This document shows positions 42,574 through 53,655 of a stretch of 64,000 bases of DNA, piece after piece. The translations under genes were made by a program, and so were the position numbers. The notes beneath the pieces are model-generated. The model had not been told where the DNA came from. It made no database searches and saw only the letters and a list, made by a program, of their open reading frames with translations. Position 1 is the first letter of the stretch. Each line of letters begins with the position of its first letter. Source of the stretch: Dermacentor variabilis (Eukaryota; Arthropoda; Arachnida; Ixodida; Ixodidae); contig NC_134571.1 of NCBI RefSeq assembly GCF_050947875.1, forward strand, positions 224,760,024 through 224,824,023. Direction: 5' to 3'.

Positions 42574-43947
42574 GACAGCGAATGGCCAATAGTTTAAGGG
42601 AATGATCGAGTTTAAGCTGAGTCACACTTGAATGATGGTCATAGTTCCTTGAAATGTAACTGGCAGCTCTGTTCTGAACTTTTTTAAGTGCATTGATTTG
42701 ATAAAGAGCAGAAGGGGACCAAGCAGATGAGGCATTTTCATGTTTTGAGTGGACGAAAGTTAGGATAATTTGTGAACATTAGAGGGACGATGACGGAGGT
42801 TGCGACGTAAATACCCTATGTTTTTGAGGCTTTCGCACAGGCAGCTGTGATGTGATCATACCAAGAGAGGCCTGATGTAAGGTAAATGCCAAGATATAAG
42901 ATGATGTCTGGGACAGCTTGTGTCCTTCTGTGTCGTAGGAAAAATTAAAAACGTCACACTTACATCCAAAAGAAAATTTTGCATTTGTTTGTACTTAGGA
43001 TCATGAGCCAGATGTTACACCAGTTAGGGATAATGTTAGGATTGTCTTAAAGGATTACGTAGTCGTCGAGACAGTTTATTGGTCTGCACAACATGCAGTC
43101 ATCGGCAAAGATTCTAATACTTGATGATATGTTATTCGGCAGGTCATTTATATAGATCAGGAAAAAAAGCAACCCTAGAACACTGCCCTATGGAACACCA
43201 GAAGAGACGTATGAAGGGTGAGAGAGGAATTGTTAACCATCGTGAAGGTGCTTGCGTAGGGAACGGATATTCCGAAGGCATGATAAGGTGAGGGAATATA
43301 ATCGAAGGGCAGATAGTTTAGAAATAAGGCGGCAGTGGGTGACATGATCGAAAGGTTTTACAAAATCAAGAAAGGTGAAATCGGTCTGTAGGCCATTGTT
43401 CATGTTGGAATGAAGGTCAGTAGTGAATTTCAGTAGCTCCGTTTCATATGACGTGCCTTTCCTGAATCCGTGCTGGTTTGGAAAGAAGAATGTTAGTTTC
43501 CAGGTGATCGTAGACGTGAGAGGCGATTATATGCTCAAGAAGTTTAAAGCATATGCATGTGAGTAATATCGGAGGGTAGTTTTCAGGTGAATCTGGCTAT
43601 TTACCATTACATTTCTGTAGCACTCCTGCACGGGCCATGAAGGGCCTGCAGTATATTCAGATAAAAAGAAATCTTATTTCGTTCTTGATAGTATTGTTCT
43701 TGAGATTTTCTGGTTGTCTGGCAGTAGTCCAGATGACAGGGAATTTCAAAATATGTGGTATAATATGATGTTAGATATGAAAAGGGTATTTTTTTAGCAC
43801 CTTGGAGTTATCATTGATACCAGCTCATGAAGATGCCTTAAGCTGCTTAATTGTGTTTAGGGACAGATGGTACATTGGAATGATCTTCCCGAGTGAATAC
43901 AGATGAGAAAAATGTAATAAATGTAGAACACTCGGAATCTGTGGGAG
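42574..43947 (-). pseudogene. CR1-like LINE, part 2: reverse transcriptase
   Basis: On the minus strand, in order: PTDSECSTFITFFSSVFTRE, NQHGFRKGTSYETELLKF, LDFVKPFDHVTH (first Asp box; 'FVKPFD' for the usual 'FSKAFD'), P-stop-GSVLGLLFFLIYINDLP, the active site RIFADDCML, YLGIYLTSGLSWYDHI and CAKASKT. Stops and frameshifts are frequent. It joins 50764-51645 upstream and 36741-37269 downstream once nested elements are removed. Confidence 0.85.
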
Positions 43948-44428
43948 TGTCACGGCTTGTCACCCTTTCACCGTCGGCGCGAAGTCGTCGATGAGGTATA
44001 CAATCCGATTGGTCGTTCTGTACTTGAGCGAACACAGCGAAGCAACCAGAGTCGAGAGAAAGAGAGGCAAAAAATATTTATCGACTGAGAAGGATAGACA
44101 AATTAAAAGAAACACAAAAACACAAGAACACTAACACACATGCACTTAATCTAGATCAATGATGAAAACAAAAGAAATACAACGAACAGTTAACAGTGGA
44201 TATAGAAATTAACGCTACACAAAGCACACTTAACGGTGGTCGACTAAACAGAGTTCAAAAGAAAACAAATGATGGCATACACAAAGCAGGGCAGCAGCAG
44301 CAAGTTCATAAAGCGTGGAGTCGACGGCAGAGCTTTCCCGAAGAACGTTGGCAAGCTGATCTCGTTACGGTGGATGCAATTGTTGGACTGGGTTTCCTGG
44401 GAGTCCAGGTCTGACGTCTTCCCTTGAG
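43948..44428. mobile_element. Probable solo LTR, left part (split by I-type LINE)
   Basis: It begins TGTCACGG at 43948. The other part (49931-50763) ends CCGTGACA, giving an LTR-like TGT...ACA unit of about 1.3 kb once the LINE is removed. Flanks GGGAG and GAAAG match at only three of five bases, so the duplication is decayed or the call is wrong. A GATAAATATT stretch on its minus strand could be a polyadenylation signal. No coding domain. Confidence 0.5.
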
Positions 44429-44530
44429 AGAGAGAGAGAGACAACTTCATGTAGTCGCCTGCAGAACGACACCATGACTAAATGGCGCCATGACGCGGGC
44501 CCTGACGTCTTCTCAGCGGGTGGTCTCTAC

Positions 44531-47500
44531 TCAACTCCAGCGCGTGTTACTCCCGCGGTTGGTCGCCCTGTGGGGCAACGTTCCGTCGGTTTCGCTCGGC
44601 CTTTGTCTTTCAAGAGCCGCCGAGACCTGCTGGACGGCCCAGGTTTGGCTTTCGTGGTCGTAGCATTCCGCCGCAGCCGCGAGTCGCGGAGGAATCGTTG
44701 TTTTTGTACTTGTCGAAGCCTCATTGGGGAACTTGGTGCAATCCCATAGGATGTGCGTCAGGGTGGCCCTCTCCCGCTGGCACACGCGGCACACATCACT
44801 CACATATAATTTAGGGTATAGATGAGTCATTAATACTGGGGTGGGTAAAGAACCAGTTTGCAATTGTCTGAACAGCACCGCCTCCGCTCGGCTCAGCCCC
44901 GGGTGCGGGGGTGGGAAAGTCCTTCGAGCCAGGTGGTGGAACTGGGTAAGTTCGTTGAACGTCGTAATGCGGTCCTTGGCACTACACCACGTTGGACGGT
45001 CGGTTGCAGCGGCGCGGTTGGTTAGCGCTCGCGCCACTGCGTGTGCCGTCTCGTTGTGGTTATCGTGCTGCTCGGACGCATCGTTGCCCGCGTGCGCCGG
45101 GAACCACTTGATTCTAACACACCGATTCTGTCGTTGCAGGTCAGCCGAGCACAGAACGCGCACAGCCTCACCACACACTTTGCCCTTTGCATAATTCCGC
45201 ACTGCACTTCGGGAATCGCACAACACCGTCTGGCACCCGGGGTCGGCAATGGCCAGGGCAATGGCCACCTCCTCCGCCTGACACGCCTCGCGGACCCGTA
45301 AGCTCGCCGCTGCCCTCGTCGCGCCGGACGACGCCTCGATGACGGTAGCTACGAACGCCGCGCAGTCTCCCTGGTATTCTGCCGCATCCACGAACCTTGC
45401 GTGCTCGTCCTTGGCATGAAAGTCGATGAGTCGATGAAACGTCGCTACTCGCCGCTTTCGCTCCAGGCGTGAAGCCCAAGTATTGAAGTATGCGCCTGCC
45501 GGCTTCGGTCATAGACTTCGTCGAAGGTATTGTGTACCCCAGGCTCAGGAGCTTGTTGGTGCTCGTACACTCGAGTAGTCCGAGCGCCGCCTTGTAAGCT
45601 CGGCGTATCAGGGCGTCGATTTTATTCCTTTCACATTGCATCCAGTTGTGGAAGGCTGCAACGTAGGTGACGTGGCTGATTACGAAGGAGTGCACAAGCC
45701 GAATCAAGCTTTCCTCCTTCATCCCGGCCTTGCGGTTGGCGACCCGTCTGATGAGACGTATTGCGTTGGTAATCTTGGCTGTAAGGCGGGAAATAGTCTC
45801 GCCGTTGCCCCGTCGCTTGTCTATGATCATGCCGAGCACCCGGATTTTGTCGACCTCCGGGATCACGTGGCTGTTCCTCGTCACGATCTTGATGGCCTCG
45901 TAATCCCTCGCTTCGCTCTTCTTACGTCTGACGTATTTCGGTGGTAACACCAGCAGTTCTGACTTGCTCGGTGAGCAGATCAAACCAGAACCGTTCAGCT
46001 GGTCTACAATCGCGTCGACGGCTTCTTGCAGCGTGCTCTCAATGTGACCATCGCTGCCTCCCGGAACCCACAGCATGATGTCATCGGCGTAGATGGTGTG
46101 CCGGACGCCCTCGACGCGAGAGAGGTGCCGAGGGAACGCCGAAACCTGATGATCGTGGTGGGGTATAGTCCCGACTCCTCCAGGTAATCCTGCCACCTAC
46201 ACATGAGGACGTGCTCCAACAAGGTTGCCCACGCAGGACGTGAGCGAGATGGGCCGGAGGTTGTCCGTGTTCGGCGGCTTGCCTGGTTTGGGGATGAGTA
46301 TGGTCTTGGCAGTCTTCCACTGCTGGGGCAGTGACCCCGCACTCCAGCACTTGTTGTAGTAACCGGTGAGGTTTTCGATGGCCACATCGCTGAGGTTCTT
46401 GAGCGCTCTGTTCGAGATGTGATCCGGGCCGGCCGCCGACTTGCTGTTTAGTTCGTGCAGGGCCGCTCGCACCTCCTCGACGCTGATGTCGCGGTCAAGC
46501 TTCTCGTTGGCTTGACCGCCGTACTCAGGATGCCTTTCCGTGGGTGTAACCGGAAGATACTTGCTGTTTATGCGTCTGATTACTTCAGTTTCCCCGTTTT
46601 CCTTGACTGCTCTGTGAATGACCTTTGCGAGGCGGTCGCGTTGGTGGGACTTTGTTTTAGTCTCGTCGAGCAGATGCCGCATCAAGTTCCACGTTTTGCC
46701 GCTATGCATCTGCCCGTCCGCAGCACTACAGATTTCGTTCCATTGTTGCGTGCAGAGCAGCCGACAATGAACTTCGATGGCGCGATTCAGCTCCGCCACC
46801 TTCTTCCTTAGGCGCCGATTTAGTCGTTGCTTCTTCCACCTGTTTAGGATAGATTGCTTTGCTTCGAATAAGTGCGCGAGGCGGCTGTCAACCTTGTCGA
46901 CCTGCTCATCCGTTTCTATGATTTTGGTCGCCTCCTTGACCTTCCCCGCGATGTGAGCTGACCATTCTTCTATGTTATTGATTTCCTCCATCTCCGTTGG
47001 TAACAGGCTACGGAAGGCATCCCAATTCGTAAAATAATGTTTTCTGGTGTCCTCCGAGGCCTTAACCTCTTCCGGTATGATGACCTCTACGATGTAGTGG
47101 TCGCTGCCGAGCTCTGACCCCGTGTTGCGCCAGGAGATATTCCCCTTCTCGTCGTTCTTCACGAACATGAGGTCCGGCGTCGTATCCCTGGACACAGAGT
47201 TCCCAATCCGTGTAGGATCAGTCGGGTCTGTGATGAGGGTGAAGCCCAGGTCTAATGTGTCTTGGAACAGGTCTCTCCCCTTGGCCAATTGCTTGTTATA
47301 TCCCCATGCCGGGTGTGCCGCGTTGAAGTCCCCCGCAGGCGACGAGCCTGTGAGTCCCCGCCACGGTGCTGGCTCTGTGAAGGAGCGTCTTGAATTTTTG
47401 CTTCCAGTGTGAAGGGCTACTGTAGACGTTAAGCAGAAAGGTGCTGTGCTTTTGTTTCTTGCCCGTAACGACCTCGATGAGAGTGTATTCAATTTTACTA

Positions 47501-47838
47501 TTGTGCAACTCGTGCTCAATGAAGGTGAGTCCCTTGCGAACCAATGTGCATATCCCTCTGCCGCCGCTGACCTTTGGAGACTTGGCGTATACGCGATAAC
47601 CGGGTAGCGACACTGTATCAGTGCGAGTCTCTTGTATCATGATTATATCAGGCTTGTTTGCTACTTGAGTTATGTGTTGCTGCAAGACTGCCTTCTTGCT
47701 AGCGAAACCGTTACAGTTCCAGTGCCAGGTCACGAGACCCTTCACTGCTGTAGTTGTTGTTGTTGCTGGAGCGGCCATGATTGTTGCTGATTGTACTGCC
47801 GCGTTATTTGCTGTATTGCGTTCGTTAACTGCTGACAC
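44531..47838 (-). pseudogene. I-type LINE ORF2: APE, RT, RNase H, broken
   Basis: Minus strand from 47838. APE: WHWNCNGFASKKAV, IIMIQETRTD, GRGICTLVRKGL, then a frameshift near 47400, GDFNAAHPAWG and GSDHYIVEV. RT: KSAAGPDHISNRALKN, TAKTILIPKPGKPP, NLRPISLTSC, then a frameshift near 46200. The palm between 'LYPTTIIRF' and 'HLSRVEGVRHTIYADDIML' is missing, including the first catalytic Asp box, though the YADD box remains (about 46080). RNase H at 45391-44900: VLCDSRSAVRNY (Asp) and IKWFPAHAGND (His/Asp). The tail VCRVCQRERATLTHILWDC is a Cys/His motif. The internal RT deletion makes it inactive. Confidence 0.9.
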
Positions 47839-49686
47839 GTCCGCTCGATGGCGGCGAACCTGTCGTTAATCATCGTGGTGAACGTTGTCTTAATATAATC
47901 TTCGAGCCCATCGAGGTGTTCCTCGATTTGGTCGACCTTGTCTTTCAGGTTGTCCACCCGGTCGTTGAGCTTGCGCTCCTTCAGGTTCTCGATCGCTCGT
48001 CTCTTGGGTGCCGGTTCCTTCTCAGCGGATGTTGATGGTAAAGCGCTGCTGATGCTGGGTGTTGGCTCACATGATACCGCTTGGGGCGTTTCGTTATTGG
48101 TGGAACGGGTCGTGAGAAGCTTCTTGATTTCCATGATCTCGTTTGCCATCTTGCTAATAGTGGCCTCTTGCCTACTGACTTTCGTCTCGAGCTCGTTGTT
48201 TTTGCGCCTGAGTGCCTCGTTGTCTTCCTGCAACATCCTCATCGCCTCGTCTTCCCTCGTCTTGCTCTTGTTGTTGCCATCGATGGTCTTGCTGGTGCTA
48301 ATGGTCGTTGCGGTGGTCGTTGCGGTATTGGAGGTGGTGGTGGTGGTAGTGGTGGTGGTGGTGGTGGCGGCACCCCCCTGTGCTTTCTTGGCACCGTGCC
48401 TGCCCAGCTCACGGTGGGCCGATGCCCACCGTGAGCTGGGCATCGGCCCAGCTCACGCGGTCACGTGACTGCGATCGCTTGCGGCTAAGGCTACGCTGTC
48501 TACTCTCGCTGGCCCTGCGCTTCGAGACGGAACGTGACGCTCGGCGACCAGCTGGGCCGGCAGGTGTTGCAGTTGCTGACATCAGCGATGGAAATTCCTC
48601 AGCTCTGAGAGATGTTCGCTGTTGCTGCTGCGCTTGTTGTTCGGCCATCTTGCGCTCCCATTGTCTCCTTGTAACTACGTATGGCACCTTGAACCTATTC
48701 TTGCAAACCTTGTCACCGGTCAGATGTGGCCCTCCGCACAATCGGCAAGTGGGGGTACAACTATGGTCTTCCTTGGGGTCAACGGCCCCGCAAGCAAAGC
48801 AAGCCCTCACGTGAGGGTTTGGACAAACGTCGCGGCGGTGGCCCACCTTTCCGCACTGCTTACATACATCGAATTGTTTTCGATATAGGCTGCACTTGCT
48901 GAGAACGGGACCATAGCACACGTAATTCGGGACCTTGAGGCCCTTGAAAGCCACGATGACTGTGGTCGAGCTACCAATCCTCTTCGCGCCAAGTGCCAAG
49001 GGATTTCTCGAGTTTACAATGTTCCGGTCGATTGCGGCCGTGGAGTCCTCTATTGGGATACCTCTAATAATGCCTTTAACGGTGCCATATGGCGCGGTTT
49101 GATATGCGCCAACCACGTGGTCCTTGCCACCAATGCAGATCGATTTTATTTCGGCGTAACGTGAAGCACGTATATCGTCGGGGGTACTCACCACCATGAT
49201 GTTTTGTTGCAAGTTGGGGCAGAAGGTGTCCGCTGCTCCATCCTCCCTTGATACGTTCGCCGCCGTCATGATGGCTGATGCCACGGTGGCGGTCTGGGTC
49301 CTCGCGATGTTAAGGCCTCCCCGAGGCCGCACTATCACCTTGGTCTCCTCCCTCGGTAGAGCGTCCGGCATCCTTGCTGCCCTCGTCACCGAAGCTTTCA
49401 CGTTCCTGGCAAAGTTCTTCGTCGTAGGTCTTGATTGGTGAGCGGCAGTCCCCTGGCTGGCCAAGGTCTTTATACGCCGGCCTACATGCGACCAGTCTGC
49501 ATTGTCGTTGAATTCCTCGGAAGAAATTTCTTCCCCTTGAGTTTCAACACACATCTGGCTAACGCCGGAATTCGCCGGGTCCCGAACAATGGACGTCTCC
49601 ATCTCGGTCGACATGTTTGTATAGCCGCCGCCCGAAGACGACGGCCTTTCCTCGCAGAGGATGGGCCTGGCTAAGGGCAGATCCAA
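47742..49686 (-). pseudogene. I-type LINE ORF1, split by a palindrome-associated frameshift
   Basis: Minus strand; ATG at 49686. The N-terminal half (49686-48409) carries knuckles CKQCGKVGHRRDVC, CFACGA...HSC and CRLCGGPHLTGDKVC, so it binds nucleic acid. A Ser/Arg-rich segment follows. At 48402-48441 the frame changes at a perfect hairpin. The C-terminal half (to 47742) is in the other frame: a Thr-run, then a probable coiled coil (DNEALRRKNNELETKVSRQE, DNLKDKVDQIEEHLD) and a Gln-rich end. Both halves together resemble one I-type ORF1 of about 640 residues. Confidence 0.8.
48402..48441. repeat. Perfect 18-bp palindrome with 4-nt loop in ORF1
   Basis: GCCCAGCTCACGGTGGGC (48402-48419), CGAT loop, GCCCACCGTGAGCTGGGC (48424-48441), immediately followed by another partial copy (CGGCCCAGCTCACGCGG). 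It sits exactly where ORF1 changes frame, so a local inverted duplication probably caused the break. Confidence 0.9.
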
Positions 49687-49930
49687 GCTGTTCGATTAGG
49701 CTTACTGGAACGGCGCCGGCCTCCACGGAAATTCCCGGGAAATTGGCGAAAAATCGTACCTTTGGTAGCCACCGGTACCGGTTGATGACCCGCACTCTCA
49801 CAGACACAGTGGTAATAGTTATACCGCGGTAAAAAATAATTAGCACTGCAAAATTGGTCATAAAATCCGGAGCCGATGTGAGCACGTCAGCTCAGACAAT
49901 GGCTCATACCCGCATCCGTCTTCCCTTGAG

Positions 49931-50763
49931 CAGATTGAGCTAACTTGAGGGGAACTACCATGAGCTTTGTTGCAGACGTTGGTTTGTTGTCTCTTACGTG
50001 AACTAGTAACTCGTAGTTCAGACGTGGCTAGGTGGCCCAGGCGATAGTGGATGGCACTACCTCTTTGACGCTTCTCAGCAAATTGTAGGCTCAGCATCTA
50101 GACTGCCTTGCTTGGTCTAAAACCTGTATTTAAATAACTTCTTTCCCTAGTTCCCTATGTTGGGGAATAGCAGATATTAGTGACAATCCAATCAAGTTCA
50201 CCTAATTGTATCCCGGCTCCTCCCAAGGTCTTGGCCACACCCCCTTTAATTAGGGGAGAGGGAACGGGTGATTCCTCCTGCTGTTAGAGGTTGCACACTT
50301 GTATTGCACCACACACGCACTCCCTTGAGTCCATGGCGGGCCTCTATTGTTCGTTCACAAACGCAGGAGAAACGACTGCAGCCGGCCATGTGGCGCTGTC
50401 AGCACACATACACTGTCAGCACACATACACTGTCAGCACACATACACTGTCAACAATTCGTGGACACAGGATTGCACAGAGACACCGCATATTTCGGAGT
50501 ATTTGCACCCCTGCCGTCTTAGCAAGCTTCTGAGTGCACGTATGGCGTAGAGTATACACAGGGATTCCTAGAAAAAGCCGTCAGGGTGTCATGGTCGCGC
50601 CTACGACAAAAAGACAATAATTTCTAAACCTGCCTTCGACTTCTTTCGGCTGCTTGCCAGAGTGGCTGGCAATAACCGTGTTGCTCGCCGGTTCCTATTC
50701 CTACGACCTTTTGGTGCCTGTTGATTAGTGCTTCACCGAATCGAATAATGCTGCACCGTGACA
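49931..50763. mobile_element. Probable solo LTR, right part
   Basis: Continuation of 43948-44428 beyond the I-type LINE. It ends CCGTGACA (50756-50763). A 17-bp tandem repeat TGTCAGCACACATACAC (about 50397-50452, three copies plus) is inside. No gene. Confidence 0.5.
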
Positions 50764-51645
50764 GAAAGGAAGGTTGTTTCGTCCAGTAATAAAAACTGGT
50801 TAGTACCTTGGTCAGGGGATATGAAGTGTCAGAATTTCTTTGGATTATTTTGTAAAAGGGAAGGCAAATGATTGTGGAAATATTTATCTTTGGCACTGCA
50901 TATTGCAGAACAGTAACTGGTCAAGCACTGTTTGTATTGTTCCCAAGCAGAAGGTGTACCAGCGTGCTTCGCTTTATAATACAAACGTTTTTTTCTATGT
51001 TTACAAAGAGATTTGGTGAACCATGGGTCTGATTTATCGTTAAAAATTGTGATAATTGTGATATATTGTTTTATAAGCAAGGACATTTCGTCTCTAAAGA
51101 GCACCCAGTTTTCATTTACAAACCAATCTTTGAAAGACAGTAGTAAAACTACATTGAAGAGGGTTTATAGGTCTACATTTATTTTTTTATAGTCGGCTTT
51201 GTTGTAGTCCTGGATTTTCCTTTTTGATATACCTGTGAATGGTAGAGGCAAGTCCAGTATTATTTCAATTAAATTATGGTCACTAATGCCTTTTTGGCAA
51301 GACACTGTCTTGACTGTATCCAGAGCATTTGTCAGTAACAGGTCTAACCTGTTCCCACCACAAGTCGGCTGATCAGTGACTTGAAACAGGTAAAACTCTA
51401 GGGCTAAGTTGATGAATTCTGTTTAAAGGCAGCAAGGTGATGATAAATTGGAACCAATGAATTAGCAGAAGATTAAAGTCTCCGAAGAGATAAATTACAT
51501 CAGTGGGACAAAGATTTTTGGCATTAGCGATACTATTAAAGGTACTATTTGACAGCACTGTTTCCATCGTCTGGTCAACGGTTGATCTGGCCACAAGAGC
51601 AGGACAGTGGGTTAACCGATGCAGCTGCATTGCCCGGCCAACTCA
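50764..51645 (-). pseudogene. CR1-like LINE, part 1: endonuclease and linker
   Basis: On the minus strand: VIYLFGDFNLLLIHWF (APE GDFN box), TDQPTCGGNRLDLLLTNALD and GISDHNLIEIILDLPLP (APE C-terminal motifs), then the linker DPWFTKSLCKHRKKRLYYKA and LPSLLQNNPKKF. The first part of the APE is missing, so the LINE is 5'-truncated at about 51645. It continues at 43947. Confidence 0.8.
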
Positions 51646-52090
51646 GCTAGCCTGCAGATCGTAGCCACAGGGACTTTCGGAAATAGTGCCATCAGCCTGT
51701 AGCTGAAGTGTCCGGAAGGAGCGCTCGCTCAGCTCACGGGTCGCAGCCGTGGCAGCTGAAGCCTAGCCTCCACTTGATTTCTGCCATCTCCATGAGCCAT
51801 CCATTGCATCCGACCTCCGGCTCTTTCTCCTGCTTGTTGTCCCAGAGCATAGCTGGGCTTCTGTCTTCTGCTGTGTGTCCTTTTGCAGCATTGGCTGCGT
51901 AGCTCCACATGCATTTTTCTACTTCTCCTTTCATACGTTCAGTTTTTTGTTCGGCCATTTCCTTATTTTCTTGCATCTTCTTTCCCTTTATCTTTTCCTC
52001 TACTACTTCGTGGTTTCTTGTTCTTTTGATTTTTAGCTTTTTATTTTCTGTATTAACTCCTGACAAGCGTTGACCTATTCCTCAACTGAC
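51646..52090. other. Unassigned spacer
   Basis: No element ends or known domain. The minus strand has a 110-codon Lys/Glu-rich frame (51734-52066) with no domain that I recognise; its composition alone does not argue for a gene. Confidence 0.4.
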
Positions 52091-53286
52091 TTAAGCATAG
52101 TACCCAGTACCCTCATACTGTACCTCAAGTGGAGCATTATCAAGTGACCGCTTCCTGGTAGCTCTAAATCTTACAATGCAGGATAAATTTTTCCCACATC
52201 TTCCCTTATGGAAGGTTGACTCTGCCAACTGGAAACGGTTCCGAGAACTTGCATGTTTAGGCAGGGATGACATTTCTGGTTTTAATATAAATGGTGTTGT
52301 GGCTTACTTAATGTGTTTCATAATAAACACTGCCACAAAATGCATCTAACAAGCTAATGGACTGGCTAATAAACACCGCATCTCGTGGTGGAATGATGAA
52401 CGTCAAATGGCAAGGAAAAAAACAAAACAAAGCTTGGGAGTTGCTTCACGACTCTTCAACTGCCAAAAACCTCATTAATTTTAGACCAGCAATGTTGCAG
52501 GTAGAAGAACACATCAGCATGCTAGGAGAGGTAGTTGGGAGAAATATATATCCAGTACTCATTCATAGACTGATGAGAGAAAGGTGTGGAATGTAGTGAA
52601 CAAATTAGAAGGCCTGCAATCCCACCCTCAACCCTTAGTAAATACCCAAGGCCACAGCATGGTGAATCGGGCAGATTTTGTAGGTGAACACTTTGAACAA
52701 ATCTTGAGTGCATTGTACTACACATTTTACTACATTGTACACTTCCCTGTGGCTCAGAGAACATGCAGAGCAACTGCACCTTGACAACAAATGTGCAAGT
52801 GAGGCTTACAATAGCCTGTTTAGTTTAGCTGAGCTTCAGGTAGCGATCACATCGTTTAAGAAATGCTTAAGTACTTAGACTCAGAAAATCTAAAAACACT
52901 TTTATCACTTTTCCATGCTGTGTGGGCAACTGGGTACATTCCATCTGCCTGGAAAGAAGCTATTGTTATCCCCATACTTAAGCAAGGGAAGGACCCGTCC
53001 CTAATCGATAGTTACCAGCTAATAGCTCTCACAAGCAGTCTGTGCATGGGTTTCTGCAATGGGTATTCGTGGCAACATGTTGAACACCATTGAAAGCTGT
53101 GTGTCTAATCACTTGTTTCGTGTAAAAGAGGACAATAGTCCATCTAGAACGTTCACCCAAGAAACCAGTGCGCTGCAGTGAAATGTGCTTAGTTGTGCAC
53201 TCTTCGCTGCAAAAATGAATTCATGCAGTGATTCCACACACCATGTTTTATTCTGTGTACATTGACAATGTACACATAGGTTTTAA
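52090..53286 (+). pseudogene. L1A-family LINE copy D, ORF2 part (before piggyBac)
   Basis: It matches ORF2 of copy F from the end of the APE domain. LPLWKVDSANWKRFRELACL parallels RPRQWKLQLADWPLFMENA. NVVNKLEGLQSHPQP and DFVGEHFEQI parallel 'MWDQVRKF' and 'LLGEHF'. YIPSAWKEAIVIPILKQGK follows, then a deletion and GNMLNTIESCVSNHLFRV, SRTFTQET and VYIDNVHIG (YVDDLQLA in copy F, so the catalytic Asp pair reads Asp-Asn). The piggyBac insertion follows at a TTAA. Many stops. Confidence 0.8.
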
Positions 53287-53354
53287 CTCTTTTCTTGCCG
53301 CAGAAAACGGCAGTTTTTGATAAGTGTCTACATAATGCTTTTTTTTCTTGGGAA

Positions 53355-53655
53355 CATTTTGCTGCACAATGGATTGTTATGACGTAGCAGTTCTGCGGAA
53401 ACCCGCAAGGTGGAGAGAAGTAATTGATAAAGGGAAAATCAGACATCCACCCGTTTGTAGCAATTGCTACAAAGGGAACCCATATGGGTTGCTCGAAAGA
53501 AAAGCCTCAGAGTTGAAGAAAAATTCGTCTTGGTCCGGGACATGAACCCGGGACCACCGCCTTTGCGGGGCAGCCGCTCTACCATCTAAGCTAACCAGGC
53601 GGCTAGCAGATGGCAGGGCGAAGTCGAATTCATCGACAACACGAAGCAAAGGCAA
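53355..53655 (-). mobile_element. tRNA-headed SINE, second family
   Basis: Minus strand. The head 53603-53531 folds like a tRNA over the D and T arms, with TAGCTTAGATGG (A-box-like) and GGTTCATGTCC (B-box-like). The body follows with GACGAATTTTTCTTCAACTC, AACCCATATGGGTTCC and CAATTGCTACAAACGGGTGG. Ends are approximate, and no clean duplication was found. Confidence 0.7.

Larger units (their letters stand above)
44429..49916 (-). mobile_element. I-clade-type LINE, 5.5 kb, both ends defined
   Basis: Perfect 14-bp duplication CGTCTTCCCTTGAG (44415-44428 and 49917-49930). The 3' end lies at the low coordinate with a (CT)n tail on the minus strand. ORF1 with three CCHC knuckles and ORF2 with APE, RT and RNase H follow in order from 49686. 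RNase H after RT and a knuckle-bearing ORF1 suggest the I group. ORF1, ORF2 and the RT core are all damaged. Confidence 0.9.

Noticed and set aside
48081..48468. Glycine-rich and valine-rich plus-strand frames
   Set aside because: They are antisense shadows of the Thr-run (ACC/GGT simple repeat) and coiled coil of the I-type LINE ORF1.
50397..50452. Short direct repeats that could suggest a CRISPR array
   Set aside because: Units of 17 bp follow each other without spacers, and the window is eukaryotic.
51734..52066. 110-codon Lys/Glu-rich minus-strand frame
   Set aside because: No domain, neighbouring family or splice context supports it. Recorded only as unassigned spacer.
53531..53603. 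tRNA-like sequence on the minus strand with a possible GCA anticodon
   Set aside because: The acceptor ends do not pair well, and the sequence continues into a SINE body. Called as a SINE head only.
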